Origin: Bradyrhizobium sp. LHD-71
GTDB taxonomy: Bacteria > Pseudomonadota > Alphaproteobacteria > Rhizobiales > Xanthobacteraceae
Direction: 5' to 3'
Assembly (NCBI RefSeq): GCF_031157255.1
Contig: NZ_JAVIFX010000018.1
Span: forward strand, 1 to 64,000
Length of the DNA stretch: 64,000 nt
Position 1 is the stretch's first letter, and each line of letters starts with the position of its first letter. Both the position numbers and the translations under genes were made by a program. A model generated the notes under the pieces. The model was not told where the DNA came from and did not search any database. It saw only the letters and a list, made by a program, of their open reading frames with translations. This document shows positions 37,138-45,893 of this stretch, piece after piece.

Positions 37138-38141
37138 TGTTCCGGTAGCAGGACGATCTTTCCGATGACGGTGCGCGCCTCGACGCTGCGCAGCGCTTCC
37201 GCGAACTTCGCAAGAGGCAGTGACCGGTCCACCGGTGCGCGCAGCTTGCCTGCTTCATAGAGGTCGAACAACTCGCCGAACAGGACGCCCACCCGCTCCC
37301 GCAGCGGCGCGTCAGCCTTGCTCTTTCCCCATGCCATGTAGAACCCCCAGTAAAGACCGATCACGGTCAGGTTCTTGACCAGCAGGATGTTTGCCGGGAT
37401 CTCGGGAATGCGGCCCGAAGCGAAGCCGATCGGCAAGATCCGGCCGAGCGGCGCGATGCACCGCAAGGACTCGTCGAAGACATCGCCGCCGACGGGATCG
37501 AAGACGACATCCGCGCCGCGACCTCCCGTGAGCTCCAGCACGCGTTCGCGAAAGCCGCCTCTCTTGTAGTCGATGGTGTGGTCGGCGCCATAGTCGTTGA
37601 CGGCGGCAACCTTGCGGTCGCCACCGGCCGTCGCAATGACGGTCGCGCCCAGCGCGCGGCCGATCTCCACCGCCGCCAATCCGCTTGCGCCGGCGGCGCC
37701 ATGGATCAGGAGCGTTTCGCCGGGCTGCAAATTGGCGCGCCACGTCAGGCCGGCATAGGCCGTTGCGTAGATCGTCGGAAACAGCGTTGCGCCCTCGAAG
37801 CTCAAGGACTTAGGAATCTGGAAGACGTTGGCGGCATCGACGATCGCTTCCTGCGCGAATCCGCCGGACGGCAGGCCCGCGCACGCGCGGTCCCCGACCC
37901 TGAGCGTGGTTCGCACATCGGGAGCGATCTCACGGACGATACCGGCGATCTCCGTGCCCGGCACGAATGGGATGGTCGGCCGGTTCTGGTGCTTGCCGGC
38001 GATGAACAGCAGGTTGGCGAAGCTGACACCGGCTGCGCGAACGGCGATCCGGATCGTGCCGGGCGCGAGAGTGGGCGCGTCCGTCTCTTCGCAGACGAGG
38101 TCGTCGACGCCGCCGAACCGGCGGCCGATCACAGCGCGCAT
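37134..38141 (-). CDS. NADPH:quinone oxidoreductase-like zinc-free MDR protein
   Basis: A 335-residue medium-chain reductase. The opening MRAVIGRRFGGVDDLVCEET, PFVPGTEIAGIV and ATAYAGLTWRANLQPGETLLIHG are followed by the cofactor loop AAGASGLAAVEIGRALGATV and GADHTIDYKRGGF. No structural zinc lobe is present, as in QOR/crotonyl-CoA reductase-like enzymes. The ATG at 38141 with AAGGA 7 bp upstream is preferred; the frame extends upstream only through the enoyl-CoA hydratase gene. Middle gene of a three-gene operon. Confidence 0.9.
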   Translation of the reverse strand: MRAVIGRRFGGVDDLVCEETDAPTLAPGTIRIAVRAAGVSFANLLFIAGKHQNRPTIPFVPGTEIAGIVREIAPDVRTTLRVGDRACAGLPSGGFAQEAIVDAANVFQIPKSLSFEGATLFPTIYATAYAGLTWRANLQPGETLLIHGAAGASGLAAVEIGRALGATVIATAGGDRKVAAVNDYGADHTIDYKRGGFRERVLELTGGRGADVVFDPVGGDVFDESLRCIAPLGRILPIGFASGRIPEIPANILLVKNLTVIGLYWGFYMAWGKSKADAPLRERVGVLFGELFDLYEAGKLRAPVDRSLPLAKFAEALRSVEARTVIGKIVLLPEQ

Positions 38142-38143
38142 GC

Positions 38144-38917
38144 TCAGTCCTTTCCAACCGAGCCGTGGCGACCGGCTCCCGCCGCAAACCGGCCGGCGCC
38201 CGCTTGCGCTTCCTTGCGGCGGGCTTCGAGCGACAGGCTCGCCTCCAGCGCAATCGCCTCCTTCTCGGAGAGATTCCACTGCCGGATCGCCGACATTCGA
38301 TCCGATCGCATGGCGATCTGCGGAAAGTCTGCGATCTGCCGCGCCAGTTCGACCGCGGCGGGGAGGGCCTGTCCCGTTGCAACGAGACGGTCGGCCAGTC
38401 CCATCGCCACCGCCTCGGCGCCTGAGACCTTTCGCGCGGTCAAAAGCATGTCGAGCGCGCGTCCGGCTCCGACGAGCCGCGGCAGCCGAACCGTCGTTCC
38501 GTCGCTCATGGGGACGCCCCAGCGCCGTGAAAGCACGGCAAAGGTTGCGTTCTCTTCGGCGATCCGCAAGTCGCAGCGCAGCGCGATGCCCAGGCCGCCG
38601 GCGCACGCATAGCCCGCAACGGCGGCGATGACCGGCTTGGACAGGATGTCGTGGCACGGTCCGTCAGGATCACCCGCCCATGGCTTGTATTCGTGTCCGG
38701 CCGCGAGTTCCTTCAGATCGGCGCCGGCGCAGAAGTGGCCGCCGGCACCGGTCAGCACGGCGACGGCCTGATCTTCGGCCCGGTCGAAGGCGCGTAGCGC
38801 CCAGGTTAACGCCCCGGCCGTCTCGTTATCGAGAGCGTTGCGAACCTCCGGACGATTGATGGTGATGACCGTCACCGGTCCATCGTTCTCCACCAGCAGT
38901 TTAGGACTATGCCCCAT
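38144..38917 (-). CDS. Enoyl-CoA hydratase/isomerase family protein
   Basis: A 257-residue crotonase. The oxyanion-hole motif is GAGGHFCAGADLKEL, and the second conserved block is VAGYACAGGLGIALRCDLRI. In that block the position of the first catalytic Glu of true hydratases reads Gly (GGLGIAL), and the later block VPMSDGTTVRLPRLVG also lacks the usual Glu. It may therefore be an isomerase, hydrolase or another crotonase activity rather than a standard hydratase. First gene of the operon, ending 3 bp before the oxidoreductase start. Confidence 0.88.
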   Translation of the reverse strand: MGHSPKLLVENDGPVTVITINRPEVRNALDNETAGALTWALRAFDRAEDQAVAVLTGAGGHFCAGADLKELAAGHEYKPWAGDPDGPCHDILSKPVIAAVAGYACAGGLGIALRCDLRIAEENATFAVLSRRWGVPMSDGTTVRLPRLVGAGRALDMLLTARKVSGAEAVAMGLADRLVATGQALPAAVELARQIADFPQIAMRSDRMSAIRQWNLSEKEAIALEASLSLEARRKEAQAGAGRFAAGAGRHGSVGKD

Positions 38918-39138
38918 GTTCGGCGCCTTTTTCGGTTCAACTAATCTTGGGCAGGATCATCCGCTCCGGATTTGCGAGGCTCCAAGCCCTGGCGCCGAGA
39001 TCGTCGCGACAATCCTGCAATAGTCAACGGCGCTCGCTCACGACAGATTGACTTCCAGTCGCCTCGTTTCCGGCTTTTGTCGCTGGTTCGGTGGCGCCGG
39101 CTAAACTGGCGGAATTCTTCAATGAAAAGAACGTTGCA

Positions 39139-39777
39139 ATGAAGAGAAGAGAAATGCTTGCGGGTATCGCCTCGGTCGTGCCGGCGGTCCTGGCCCGATC
39201 TGCTGTCATGGCGCAAGAGCAGGCGGACAATCCGATCAGCCGGGATAGCGTGCTCCGCGATCCGGACATTCCGCTGGCGGGCAACCTGGCCGGCGACGTC
39301 ACCATCGTCGAGTATTTCGACTATCAATGTCCGCACTGCAAGCGGATCGCGCCGATTCTGGCAGATGTCGTCAAGGAAGATGGCCGCATTCGGTTGGTTC
39401 TCAAGGACTGGCCGATTTTCGGCGAACTCTCGGTGCAGTCCGCACGACTCGTTCTCGGGGCAAAATTCCAGGGCAAGTTCCACGACGCGTATTACGCGCT
39501 GATGGGAACCAGCGGCAAGCTCACTGAAGCGCGCCTCATGGAGACGTTGAAGCAGGCCGGCGTCTCGCTCGAGGAACTGCACGGCGCGCTCGAGACACAT
39601 GACGAAAAACTCAAGTCGATCCTGAAACGCAATTCGGCGCAGGCCGAAGCGTTTGGCTTCAACGGTACGCCTTCATTTATCGTCGGCACGTTCCGCGTGC
39701 CGGGCGTTCCGACCGCAGAGCAGTTCAAGATGATGATCGCCGACGTTCGTGCAGGAAAGGACAAGACCGGTCGCTGA
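39139..39777 (+). CDS. DsbA-family thiol-disulfide oxidoreductase, exported
   Basis: A 212-residue protein starting MKRREMLAGIASVVPAVLA, a Tat-like (K-R-R-E-M-L) or Sec signal ending before QEQADN. The thioredoxin fold has the CPHC active site in VEYFDYQCPHCKRIAPIL and the cis-Pro in NGTPSFIVG. Similar to the DsbA/BdbD-type proteins common in rhizobia, which fold or reduce periplasmic proteins. The ATG at 39139 is preferred over 39091, because the signal begins there. No dsbB partner nearby. Confidence 0.88.
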   Translation: MKRREMLAGIASVVPAVLARSAVMAQEQADNPISRDSVLRDPDIPLAGNLAGDVTIVEYFDYQCPHCKRIAPILADVVKEDGRIRLVLKDWPIFGELSVQSARLVLGAKFQGKFHDAYYALMGTSGKLTEARLMETLKQAGVSLEELHGALETHDEKLKSILKRNSAQAEAFGFNGTPSFIVGTFRVPGVPTAEQFKMMIADVRAGKDKTGR

Positions 39778-39896
39778 AGGCGTGTCCTTCATCGCGGAAG
39801 CCATAGAGCCGGATCGCGGTGGAGAAGGACCGCGATCTGGTTGCCAGTCCGGAAATCCCGGCTTTCGGTCCAGCGGGGCGACGTGAGGCCAGAAGA

Positions 39897-42062
39897 TCAG
39901 AGACAATCTTCAATCCGGATCGGCAGCTTGCGGACGCGCTTGCCGATGGCGTCATAGACGGCATTGGCGATTGCCGCCTGGATACCTGCGGTGCCCAACA
40001 TGCCGATGCCCTTCACGCCGCCGGGTAGGTGCGGATCGGTCTCCTCGATCATGATGATGTCGAACTCCGGCATGTCTGCGTGAACCGGAACGAGATAATC
40101 CGTCAACGACTTGCCTATGATGCAGCCCGTCGGACGATCGGTCACCGTTTCCTCATGAAGCGCCATGCCGATGCCACCCACGAGGCCGCCAATATATTGG
40201 CCTCTCGCCAACAACGGGTTGACGATCCGCCCGGCGGCAAACGCCCCGCACACGCGGCGCACGCGGATCTCACCGAGTTCAGGGTCGACACCGATCTCGA
40301 CGAAGATCGCGCCATATCCCATACCGGTGGCCGCAAGCTCCTGATGATTGGTTGCGGGGCTTTCACCTTCCGCCTCAAGACCATCCGGCGCCGCCCGTGC
40401 AAGCACGTCGACGAGTGGCTCACCCGCGTTGCTCGTGCGACTGCGGATCGTTTCGTCTCTCAACTCGAGATCCTGCGGCGGCTTGCCGCCGAGCGGGGAC
40501 GTGGCATCGGCAACGGCGATGCTCGCCAACGTCGCACGTAATTTCGAGGTCGCGACTTCGACGGCAGGAAGTATGCTCGCCGTGACCTGCGAACCACCAG
40601 AGAAGGGACCGTCCGGCAACAGAGTGTCGCCGAGTTCCACGGTAACCTTCTCCATCGGCACGCCGAGCGCGTCGGCTGCGATCTGGCCGAGCGCCGTGTA
40701 GGTGCCCGACCCCATGTCCTGAGTGCCGCATTGAACAAGAAGCGAACCATCAACGCGCAGAGACACGCGTGCGCGGCACGCCTGGCGGATCGCCGGGTAA
40801 AGCGTCGTTGCCATGCCGGAGCCGATCTTCCAGCGACCGACCTTCGTCGCCGATCGAGCGTGGCGATGTGCCCAGCCAAAGCGCTCGGCGCCGGCGCGAT
40901 AGCATTCGAGCAGGCTGTTGCTGCTCCAGGGCCGCCCGGTTTCCTGATCCTGGTCGGCAAAATTTCGCATGCGCAACTCCAGCGGATCGATTCCGATCAG
41001 CTCCGCCGCCTCGTCCATCGCCGACTCGAGTGCAAACGTGCCCGGCGCCGTTCCCGGAGCGCGCATCGGAATCGGGTGAGGCTCATTCGTGGGGACGAGC
41101 TGATGACGCGTGCTCACATTGGGGCAGGCGTAGAGCAGGCGAGTGTAGACGGCGGTCGAGTCCGAAAACTCCGCGTGCGTCGACGTTTGTGCGACAACGT
41201 CGTGCTCGATCGCGGTCAAGCGGCCCGCAACGAAGCCGAGAGTAAGATCCTGTTCTGTCTGTTGACGCCGCCCAACGAGGGTGAACATCTGGGCGCGAGA
41301 CAGTTCGAGCCGCACCGGACGGTTCGCCTTGCGCGACGCGAGCATCGCCCAGAACATCCAGGGCCACCAGAGTTGGCCCTTGCACCCGAAGCCGCCACCC
41401 AGAAAGCGCGCCAGCACACGAACGTCGGTGGCGGGGATATCGAACGCATGAGCAATGATTGCGCGTGTACCGAAGATTGCCTGGGTGGACGTGTGCACGA
41501 CGGCTCTGCTGCCCTCCCACCAGCACACGACGGCGTGCGGCTCCATCGGATGATGGTTGTTGACGCCTGTCGTGTATCGATTTCGGATGACAAGTTCAGC
41601 TTCACTCAGCGCCTTGGAGGAATCGCCGCGTCGGGTCACGGCCGGAAAACGTCCGACCATCGCGGGTGTATAGGCTGAGCCCGCGGCCTGCCCGATGTCC
41701 GTCACGGCAGGCCGGGTCGTGGTCGCGACCTGGATCGCGCGTGCCGCTTCACGAGCCTCCGCCAATGTCCCTGCTGCGACGAGCGCCACAGGCTGGCCGT
41801 GAAAGTGGATGGCCTTCTCCCGGATCAATGCAGTTGCTGCCGACGGCTTCAATGAGGCAGCGTCGGCATGCGAAACCATGACGGCGAATCCGGGAAAGGC
41901 CGCAGTCCGTGACGTATCGAGGGACAGCAGTTCACCGCAGGCGACGGGCGATTCGATCAAAGTTGCGTGCAGCGTGCCGTCGGGCACGATCTCGCCTTCG
42001 TAACGAGCATCGCCCGTGACCTTGAGAATCCCTTCGTAGCGCGCGACCGATCGGGTGTTCAC
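39897..42062 (-). CDS. Molybdenum hydroxylase large subunit (PaoC/XDH type) with substituted catalytic Glu
   Basis: A 721-residue molybdopterin cytosine dinucleotide-type subunit: Ald_Xan_dh_C2-like start (KVTGDARYEGEIVPDGTLHA), VLARFLGGGFGCKGQLWWPW, PMRAPGTAPGTFALESAMDE and CGTQDMGSGTYTALGQIAAD. Near the C terminus the family motif containing the catalytic base (G-x-GE-x) reads KGIGMLGTAG: Met688 stands where Glu is expected. Length and position agree with PaoC, whose base is Glu692. The enzyme may be inactive or use different chemistry. Overlaps the FAD-subunit gene by 4 bp (ATGA). Confidence 0.9.
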   Translation of the reverse strand: MNTRSVARYEGILKVTGDARYEGEIVPDGTLHATLIESPVACGELLSLDTSRTAAFPGFAVMVSHADAASLKPSAATALIREKAIHFHGQPVALVAAGTLAEAREAARAIQVATTTRPAVTDIGQAAGSAYTPAMVGRFPAVTRRGDSSKALSEAELVIRNRYTTGVNNHHPMEPHAVVCWWEGSRAVVHTSTQAIFGTRAIIAHAFDIPATDVRVLARFLGGGFGCKGQLWWPWMFWAMLASRKANRPVRLELSRAQMFTLVGRRQQTEQDLTLGFVAGRLTAIEHDVVAQTSTHAEFSDSTAVYTRLLYACPNVSTRHQLVPTNEPHPIPMRAPGTAPGTFALESAMDEAAELIGIDPLELRMRNFADQDQETGRPWSSNSLLECYRAGAERFGWAHRHARSATKVGRWKIGSGMATTLYPAIRQACRARVSLRVDGSLLVQCGTQDMGSGTYTALGQIAADALGVPMEKVTVELGDTLLPDGPFSGGSQVTASILPAVEVATSKLRATLASIAVADATSPLGGKPPQDLELRDETIRSRTSNAGEPLVDVLARAAPDGLEAEGESPATNHQELAATGMGYGAIFVEIGVDPELGEIRVRRVCGAFAAGRIVNPLLARGQYIGGLVGGIGMALHEETVTDRPTGCIIGKSLTDYLVPVHADMPEFDIIMIEETDPHLPGGVKGIGMLGTAGIQAAIANAVYDAIGKRVRKLPIRIEDCL

Positions 42063-43048
42063 GATCCACCTCTAACCGACTGCAGCGCGCGAACAACCGC
42101 GTTGCGCAGCAAGGGAATTTTGAAGGTGTTCTTCTCTAAAGGTCTGGCGCCTTCTATTGCCTGTTCACCGGCAGCGAGGAACGCCGGTTCCGTCGGCGCG
42201 CGACCGATGAGGGCCGCTTCACTGCCGCGAAGCCGCCAGGGCAGGGGTGCAATCCCACCTGCCGCCAGTCTCGCCTCCGCGATGAGGCCATCCTCGACCC
42301 GGAGCGCGGCGGCGACGGAGACAACCGCGAATTCGAAGGAGGCACGATCCCGGATCTTCAGATAAATCGATCGCGGCGCGAAGCGGGATGCGCGGTGGAT
42401 ACGTATGGCGGTGATCATGTCGCCGGCGGCGAGCGAGGAGTCGGACGCGGCGGTCGCACTCGGAAGCGGATAGAGCTCCTGCAAGGTCAGGCGCCGCTCG
42501 CCGATCGTGCTTCTGACCGTGATCTCTGTATCGAACGCGGCAAGCGCGACAGCAAGATCCGAGGCGTGAGTTGCAACGCAGCCTGCAGCAGAGCCAAAGA
42601 GCGCCGCGTGGCGGTTCTCGCCATGTCGGGCGCCACAACCGGCACCGGGATCACGTTTATTGCAGGCCAATGCGCGGTCCCGGAAATACGGACATCGCGT
42701 CCGCTGCAGCAGATTGCCGCCGACGCTCGCCATATTCCTCACCTGCGCGCTCGCGCTGGCAAGGATGGCTTCGCAGATCATTGGGTGGTGCGTCTTCACA
42801 TCTGGATGAGCCGAAACGTCGCTCAATCGCGCAAGGGCGCCCAGAACGAGCGTATCGCCGTCACGGGAGATATCGGCGAGGGGCAGGTGTGAGATGTCGA
42901 CCACGTTCTGAGGCGCTGCAAGCCCGGATTTCCAGAGTTGCAGCAGGTCGGTGCCGCCCGCCAGAAAGGTCGCATTGCACCTTCCGCCTTTCGCGAGCGC
43001 ATCATCGAGGTCTGTGGCGCGACTGTATTCGAACGAGGAGCCGCTCAT
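42059..43048 (-). CDS. Molybdenum hydroxylase FAD-binding subunit (PaoB-like)
   Basis: A 329-residue CO-dehydrogenase-type flavoprotein. TFLAGGTDLLQLWKSGLAAP binds FAD, and [20 protein letters not shown] precedes ALACNKRDPGAGCGARHGEN and AAGCVATHASDLAVAL. The four cysteines in this insertion match the additional [4Fe-4S] cluster known in E. coli PaoB. The start at 43048 forms an ATGA overlap with the preceding gene; ATG 43105 is less likely. Confidence 0.9.
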   Translation of the reverse strand: MSGSSFEYSRATDLDDALAKGGRCNATFLAGGTDLLQLWKSGLAAPQNVVDISHLPLADISRDGDTLVLGALARLSDVSAHPDVKTHHPMICEAILASASAQVRNMASVGGNLLQRTRCPYFRDRALACNKRDPGAGCGARHGENRHAALFGSAAGCVATHASDLAVALAAFDTEITVRSTIGERRLTLQELYPLPSATAASDSSLAAGDMITAIRIHRASRFAPRSIYLKIRDRASFEFAVVSVAAALRVEDGLIAEARLAAGGIAPLPWRLRGSEAALIGRAPTEPAFLAAGEQAIEGARPLEKNTFKIPLLRNAVVRALQSVRGGS

Positions 43049-43566
43049 CGTCCGGCGACCTCGGCGATCGCTGCAATGATGTTGGTATACGCTCCGCAGC
43101 GGCACAGGTTGCCGCTCATGCCTTCACGAATTTCCTCGATGGAGCGGGGGTTTTCCGACAGCAACGCGATGGCGGACAGGATTTGACCCGGCGTGCAGTA
43201 ACCGCACTGAAGTGCGTCGTGCCGCATGAAGGCGGCTTGCATTGGGTGCAGGCGATCGGCCGATCCGACGCCTTCGATTGTCGTCACGTCTGCTTCGCTG
43301 AAGGACGCAGCCAGCGCCAGGCAGGATGCAATGCGGCGGCCTGCGACAAGGACGGTGCACGCGCCGCAGCCGCCCATATCGCACCCCTTCTTGGCGCCGG
43401 TCAGGCCTAGCTCGTCCCGGATCACGTCCAGAAGGGTCGCGGTCGGCATGACCTTCAGGTCATATCGTTCTCCGTTGATCGTCATCGCAAGTGCGATGCG
43501 CTGTTCGACAATCGGATTTCCCGCGTTTCGTGATCCTGCCGCATCGGTATTCGTATGGGTGCTCAT
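43045..43566 (-). CDS. Molybdenum hydroxylase [2Fe-2S] subunit (PaoA-like)
   Basis: A 173-residue iron-sulfur subunit. The plant-type ferredoxin cluster is in [16 protein letters not shown], completed by the Cys in RIASCLAL, and the second helical cluster is [11 protein letters not shown] with GNLCRCGAY. There is no Tat signal on this copy when started at MSTHTNTD (43566); an upstream ATG at 43614 adds MRHKPPYLHST, also signal-free. So this locus appears cytoplasmic, unlike the second locus at 62.8 kb. First gene of the three-gene operon, divergent from an MmyB-type regulator. Confidence 0.92.
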   Translation of the reverse strand: MSTHTNTDAAGSRNAGNPIVEQRIALAMTINGERYDLKVMPTATLLDVIRDELGLTGAKKGCDMGGCGACTVLVAGRRIASCLALAASFSEADVTTIEGVGSADRLHPMQAAFMRHDALQCGYCTPGQILSAIALLSENPRSIEEIREGMSGNLCRCGAYTNIIAAIAEVAGR

Positions 43567-43631
43567 GGCCGCGCTCTGGAATGTTGAGTGCAAATATGGC
43601 GGCTTATGGCGCACCTGGAAGGCATGGTATT

Positions 43632-43641
43632 ATCCTAGGAT
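43632..43641. promoter_or_regulatory. Short palindrome in the paoA-like / MmyB promoter region
   Basis: ATCCTAGGAT is a perfect 10-bp palindrome 26 bp before the MmyB-type start. It adjoins TATTAT, a possible -10 box, and is embedded in a longer imperfect symmetry TGG-AT-ATCCTAGGAT-CCA. It is a candidate site for the regulator. Confidence 0.5.
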
Positions 43642-43667
43642 TGCCAGCTCCTATGGAAGAGGCGGCC

Positions 43668-44468
43668 ATGTCGGTGATCGAGAACAGTCGCAGTCAGCTT
43701 GGAGATTTCTTGAGGTCGCGCAGGGAGAAGTTGCAGCCTCAGGACGTCGGATTGACCGACGGCCGCAGACGTCGAACCGCAGGACTGAGGCGGGAGGAAG
43801 TTGCCGAGCTCGCGGGCATCAGCGTGGATTGGTATGTTCGTCTGGAGCAGGGCCGCTCAGTCAATCCGTCCATCTCGACGATCAACGCGCTGGCCCGTGC
43901 GCTCAAGCTCAGCAAGGTCGAACACCTGCACATCAAAAACCTGACGCGCTCCGGCGAACGACGGGGCTTTCAGCCGGAGTCCATTCCGCATTCATTGCAA
44001 CGGATGATCGACGCAATGAAGCAACCGGCCTATGTGACGGGCCAGAGATGGGATCTCCTCGGCTGGAACAAGGCGGCAAATGACCTTTTCGCGTTCGATC
44101 AGCTGGCCGGTGACGAGCGCAACACTCTCATCTCGATGCTGACGCGGCCATCAGCGCGGAAATTGTTCGGTGCTGCCTGGGCCGATCAAGCCAAGCGGCT
44201 TGTTGCCGAGTTTCGAGCAACGCATGATCTGTGGGCAGATGATCCTGCGTTTCGTGATCTGCTCCAGAGGGTCCGAAAAGGCTGCCCTGAGTTTTCCGTA
44301 TGGTGGAAGACCCATGACATCCGGCGCACAGCAGCCGGAATCAAGCGCTTGCATCATCCGAAGAAGGGCGTGCTGTCGTTCGAGCATGCGAGCTTCCAGT
44401 CGAACGATGATCCGTCATTGCGAGTTGTCATCTACACGCTCATAAGGCCCCGCCGGCCGAATACCTGA
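43668..44468 (+). CDS. MmyB-type helix-turn-helix transcriptional regulator
   Basis: A 266-residue protein with an N-terminal XRE-type DNA-binding domain (LGDFLRSRREKLQPQDVGL, RRRRTAGLRREEVAELAGIS, WYVRLEQGRS). The MmyB-like ligand-binding domain is C-terminal (AYVTGQRWDLLGWNKAANDL, CPEFSVWWKTHDIR, HPKKGVLSFEHASFQ). This fold accommodates a small hydrophobic ligand. The start at 43668 has GGAAGAGG just upstream. It is divergent from the PaoABC-like operon and probably controls it. Confidence 0.93.
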   Translation: MSVIENSRSQLGDFLRSRREKLQPQDVGLTDGRRRRTAGLRREEVAELAGISVDWYVRLEQGRSVNPSISTINALARALKLSKVEHLHIKNLTRSGERRGFQPESIPHSLQRMIDAMKQPAYVTGQRWDLLGWNKAANDLFAFDQLAGDERNTLISMLTRPSARKLFGAAWADQAKRLVAEFRATHDLWADDPAFRDLLQRVRKGCPEFSVWWKTHDIRRTAAGIKRLHHPKKGVLSFEHASFQSNDDPSLRVVIYTLIRPRRPNT

Positions 44469-44586
44469 GCTCTGCTGCATAACATCAGATGGTCGAACCT
44501 CTCTTTCCGAGGCGCCGTTGACGCCGTCGAGCGGAGACACGACATATCCGGTTCGGTCGACCCAGATCGCTGCTCAGGAGCAAGCC

Positions 44587-45786
44587 ATGAACGCGCCGCC
44601 GAATATCGATCCTGTCGCTGCGCACCCTGACAGCGATGTTGTGCGTTGGCTGACAAACGACACCCGCGACGAGCGCTTCATCGACAATATCTTCGCCGAG
44701 CTGTGTATCCGGCTCCAGCAGGCCGGCATTCCCGTCAAGCGGGCAACGCTCCATTTCCTGATCCACCACCCGCAATGGCTCGGCGCCCGGATCATGTGGG
44801 CGGACGGCATGCGCGAGGCCGAGATCGATTTGGTCGACTACGGCGCCCGGGAGCGCTCCGAATACATCGGCAGTCCCGCCAACGAGATCTACGACGGCGC
44901 CGCCGAGGTGCGCGAGAATCTCGAGCGTGATCCGTCGCTCGGCCGCAAGCACGCCCTCTATGACGAGCTGAGGGCGAAAGGCTTGACCGACTATGCGGCG
45001 TGGCCGCTGGACCATACGCTCGGCAGGCGTCATGTCGTAACTTTTGCAACCGACCGCGTCGGTGGCTTCGACCAGGCGCACATCGCATCCTTCTTGAGGC
45101 TTTTGCCGGTTCTCGCGCTGGTCAGCGAGATCCGTGTCAAGAACAGGCTCGCGCGAACGCTGCTCGAAACCTATGTCGGTTCGCACGCGGGCGATCTCAT
45201 TCTGGCCGGCGCGACCAGGCGCGGCAGCGGAACGACGGTGCGGGCCGCAATCATGATCTGTGACCTGCGTGACTTCACCAGGATCTCCGATAACTGGCCG
45301 CGAGATGACGTCATTGACCTTCTGAACGGCTATTTCGACGCGATGTCGGAGCCGATCGTGCGGCACGGCGGTGAGATACTGAAATTCATCGGCGACGGTC
45401 TGCTCGCCATCTTCCCGCTCAGCGAGCCCTCGGCCTGCGCGAATCTGCTGCGTGCCGTGAGTGAGGCCCGCAAGGCCATGATAGCCCTGAACGAAAGGAA
45501 CGGCGAAACCGGCCGGGTGCCGCTGAACTACGGCATCGGCGTCCATGTCGGAGACGTCATGTACGGCAATATCGGCTCGCGCACGCGGCTCGACTTCACC
45601 GTCATCGGTCCTGCGGTCAACCTGGCTTCACGTCTCGAGGCCCTGACCAAGCAACTGGGACGAACGGTGCTGATGTCCCGCGCGTTCGCCGAGATCGTCG
45701 AGGACGATTTCGAGCTCGAACGGGTCGGCGAGTATCCGGTGCGCGGCTTCAACGACCCGATCGAGCTGTATGCGTATCACGGCTGA
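44587..45786 (+). CDS. Class III adenylate/guanylate cyclase
   Basis: A 399-residue protein. Residues 1-210 are a soluble N-terminal sensor of a type common in rhizobial cyclases (CIRLQQAGIPVKRATLHFLI, then RRHVVTFATDRVGGF). The cyclase catalytic domain follows: MICDLRDFTRISDNWP (metal Asp), GGEILKFIGDGLLAIFPL (second metal Asp) and IGVHVGDVMYGNIGS, DFTVIGPAVNLASRLE. It makes cAMP or cGMP. The ATG at 44587 has AGGAG 6 bp upstream. No membrane segments. Single gene. Confidence 0.92.
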   Translation: MNAPPNIDPVAAHPDSDVVRWLTNDTRDERFIDNIFAELCIRLQQAGIPVKRATLHFLIHHPQWLGARIMWADGMREAEIDLVDYGARERSEYIGSPANEIYDGAAEVRENLERDPSLGRKHALYDELRAKGLTDYAAWPLDHTLGRRHVVTFATDRVGGFDQAHIASFLRLLPVLALVSEIRVKNRLARTLLETYVGSHAGDLILAGATRRGSGTTVRAAIMICDLRDFTRISDNWPRDDVIDLLNGYFDAMSEPIVRHGGEILKFIGDGLLAIFPLSEPSACANLLRAVSEARKAMIALNERNGETGRVPLNYGIGVHVGDVMYGNIGSRTRLDFTVIGPAVNLASRLEALTKQLGRTVLMSRAFAEIVEDDFELERVGEYPVRGFNDPIELYAYHG

Positions 45787-45893
45787 AGGCCGGTCCGTGA
45801 AGGGGGTGAACTAAGGTCCGCAAGCGCGTCTCGCGGCGGGTCGTGGGACCGACGGGGCTTGGCGGGCGGTCGGCTGGATGACAGGATGCCGGC

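Noticed and set aside
40731-41678. 315-codon plus-strand frame inside the PaoC-like gene
   Set aside because: Antisense shadow; basic, low-complexity product.
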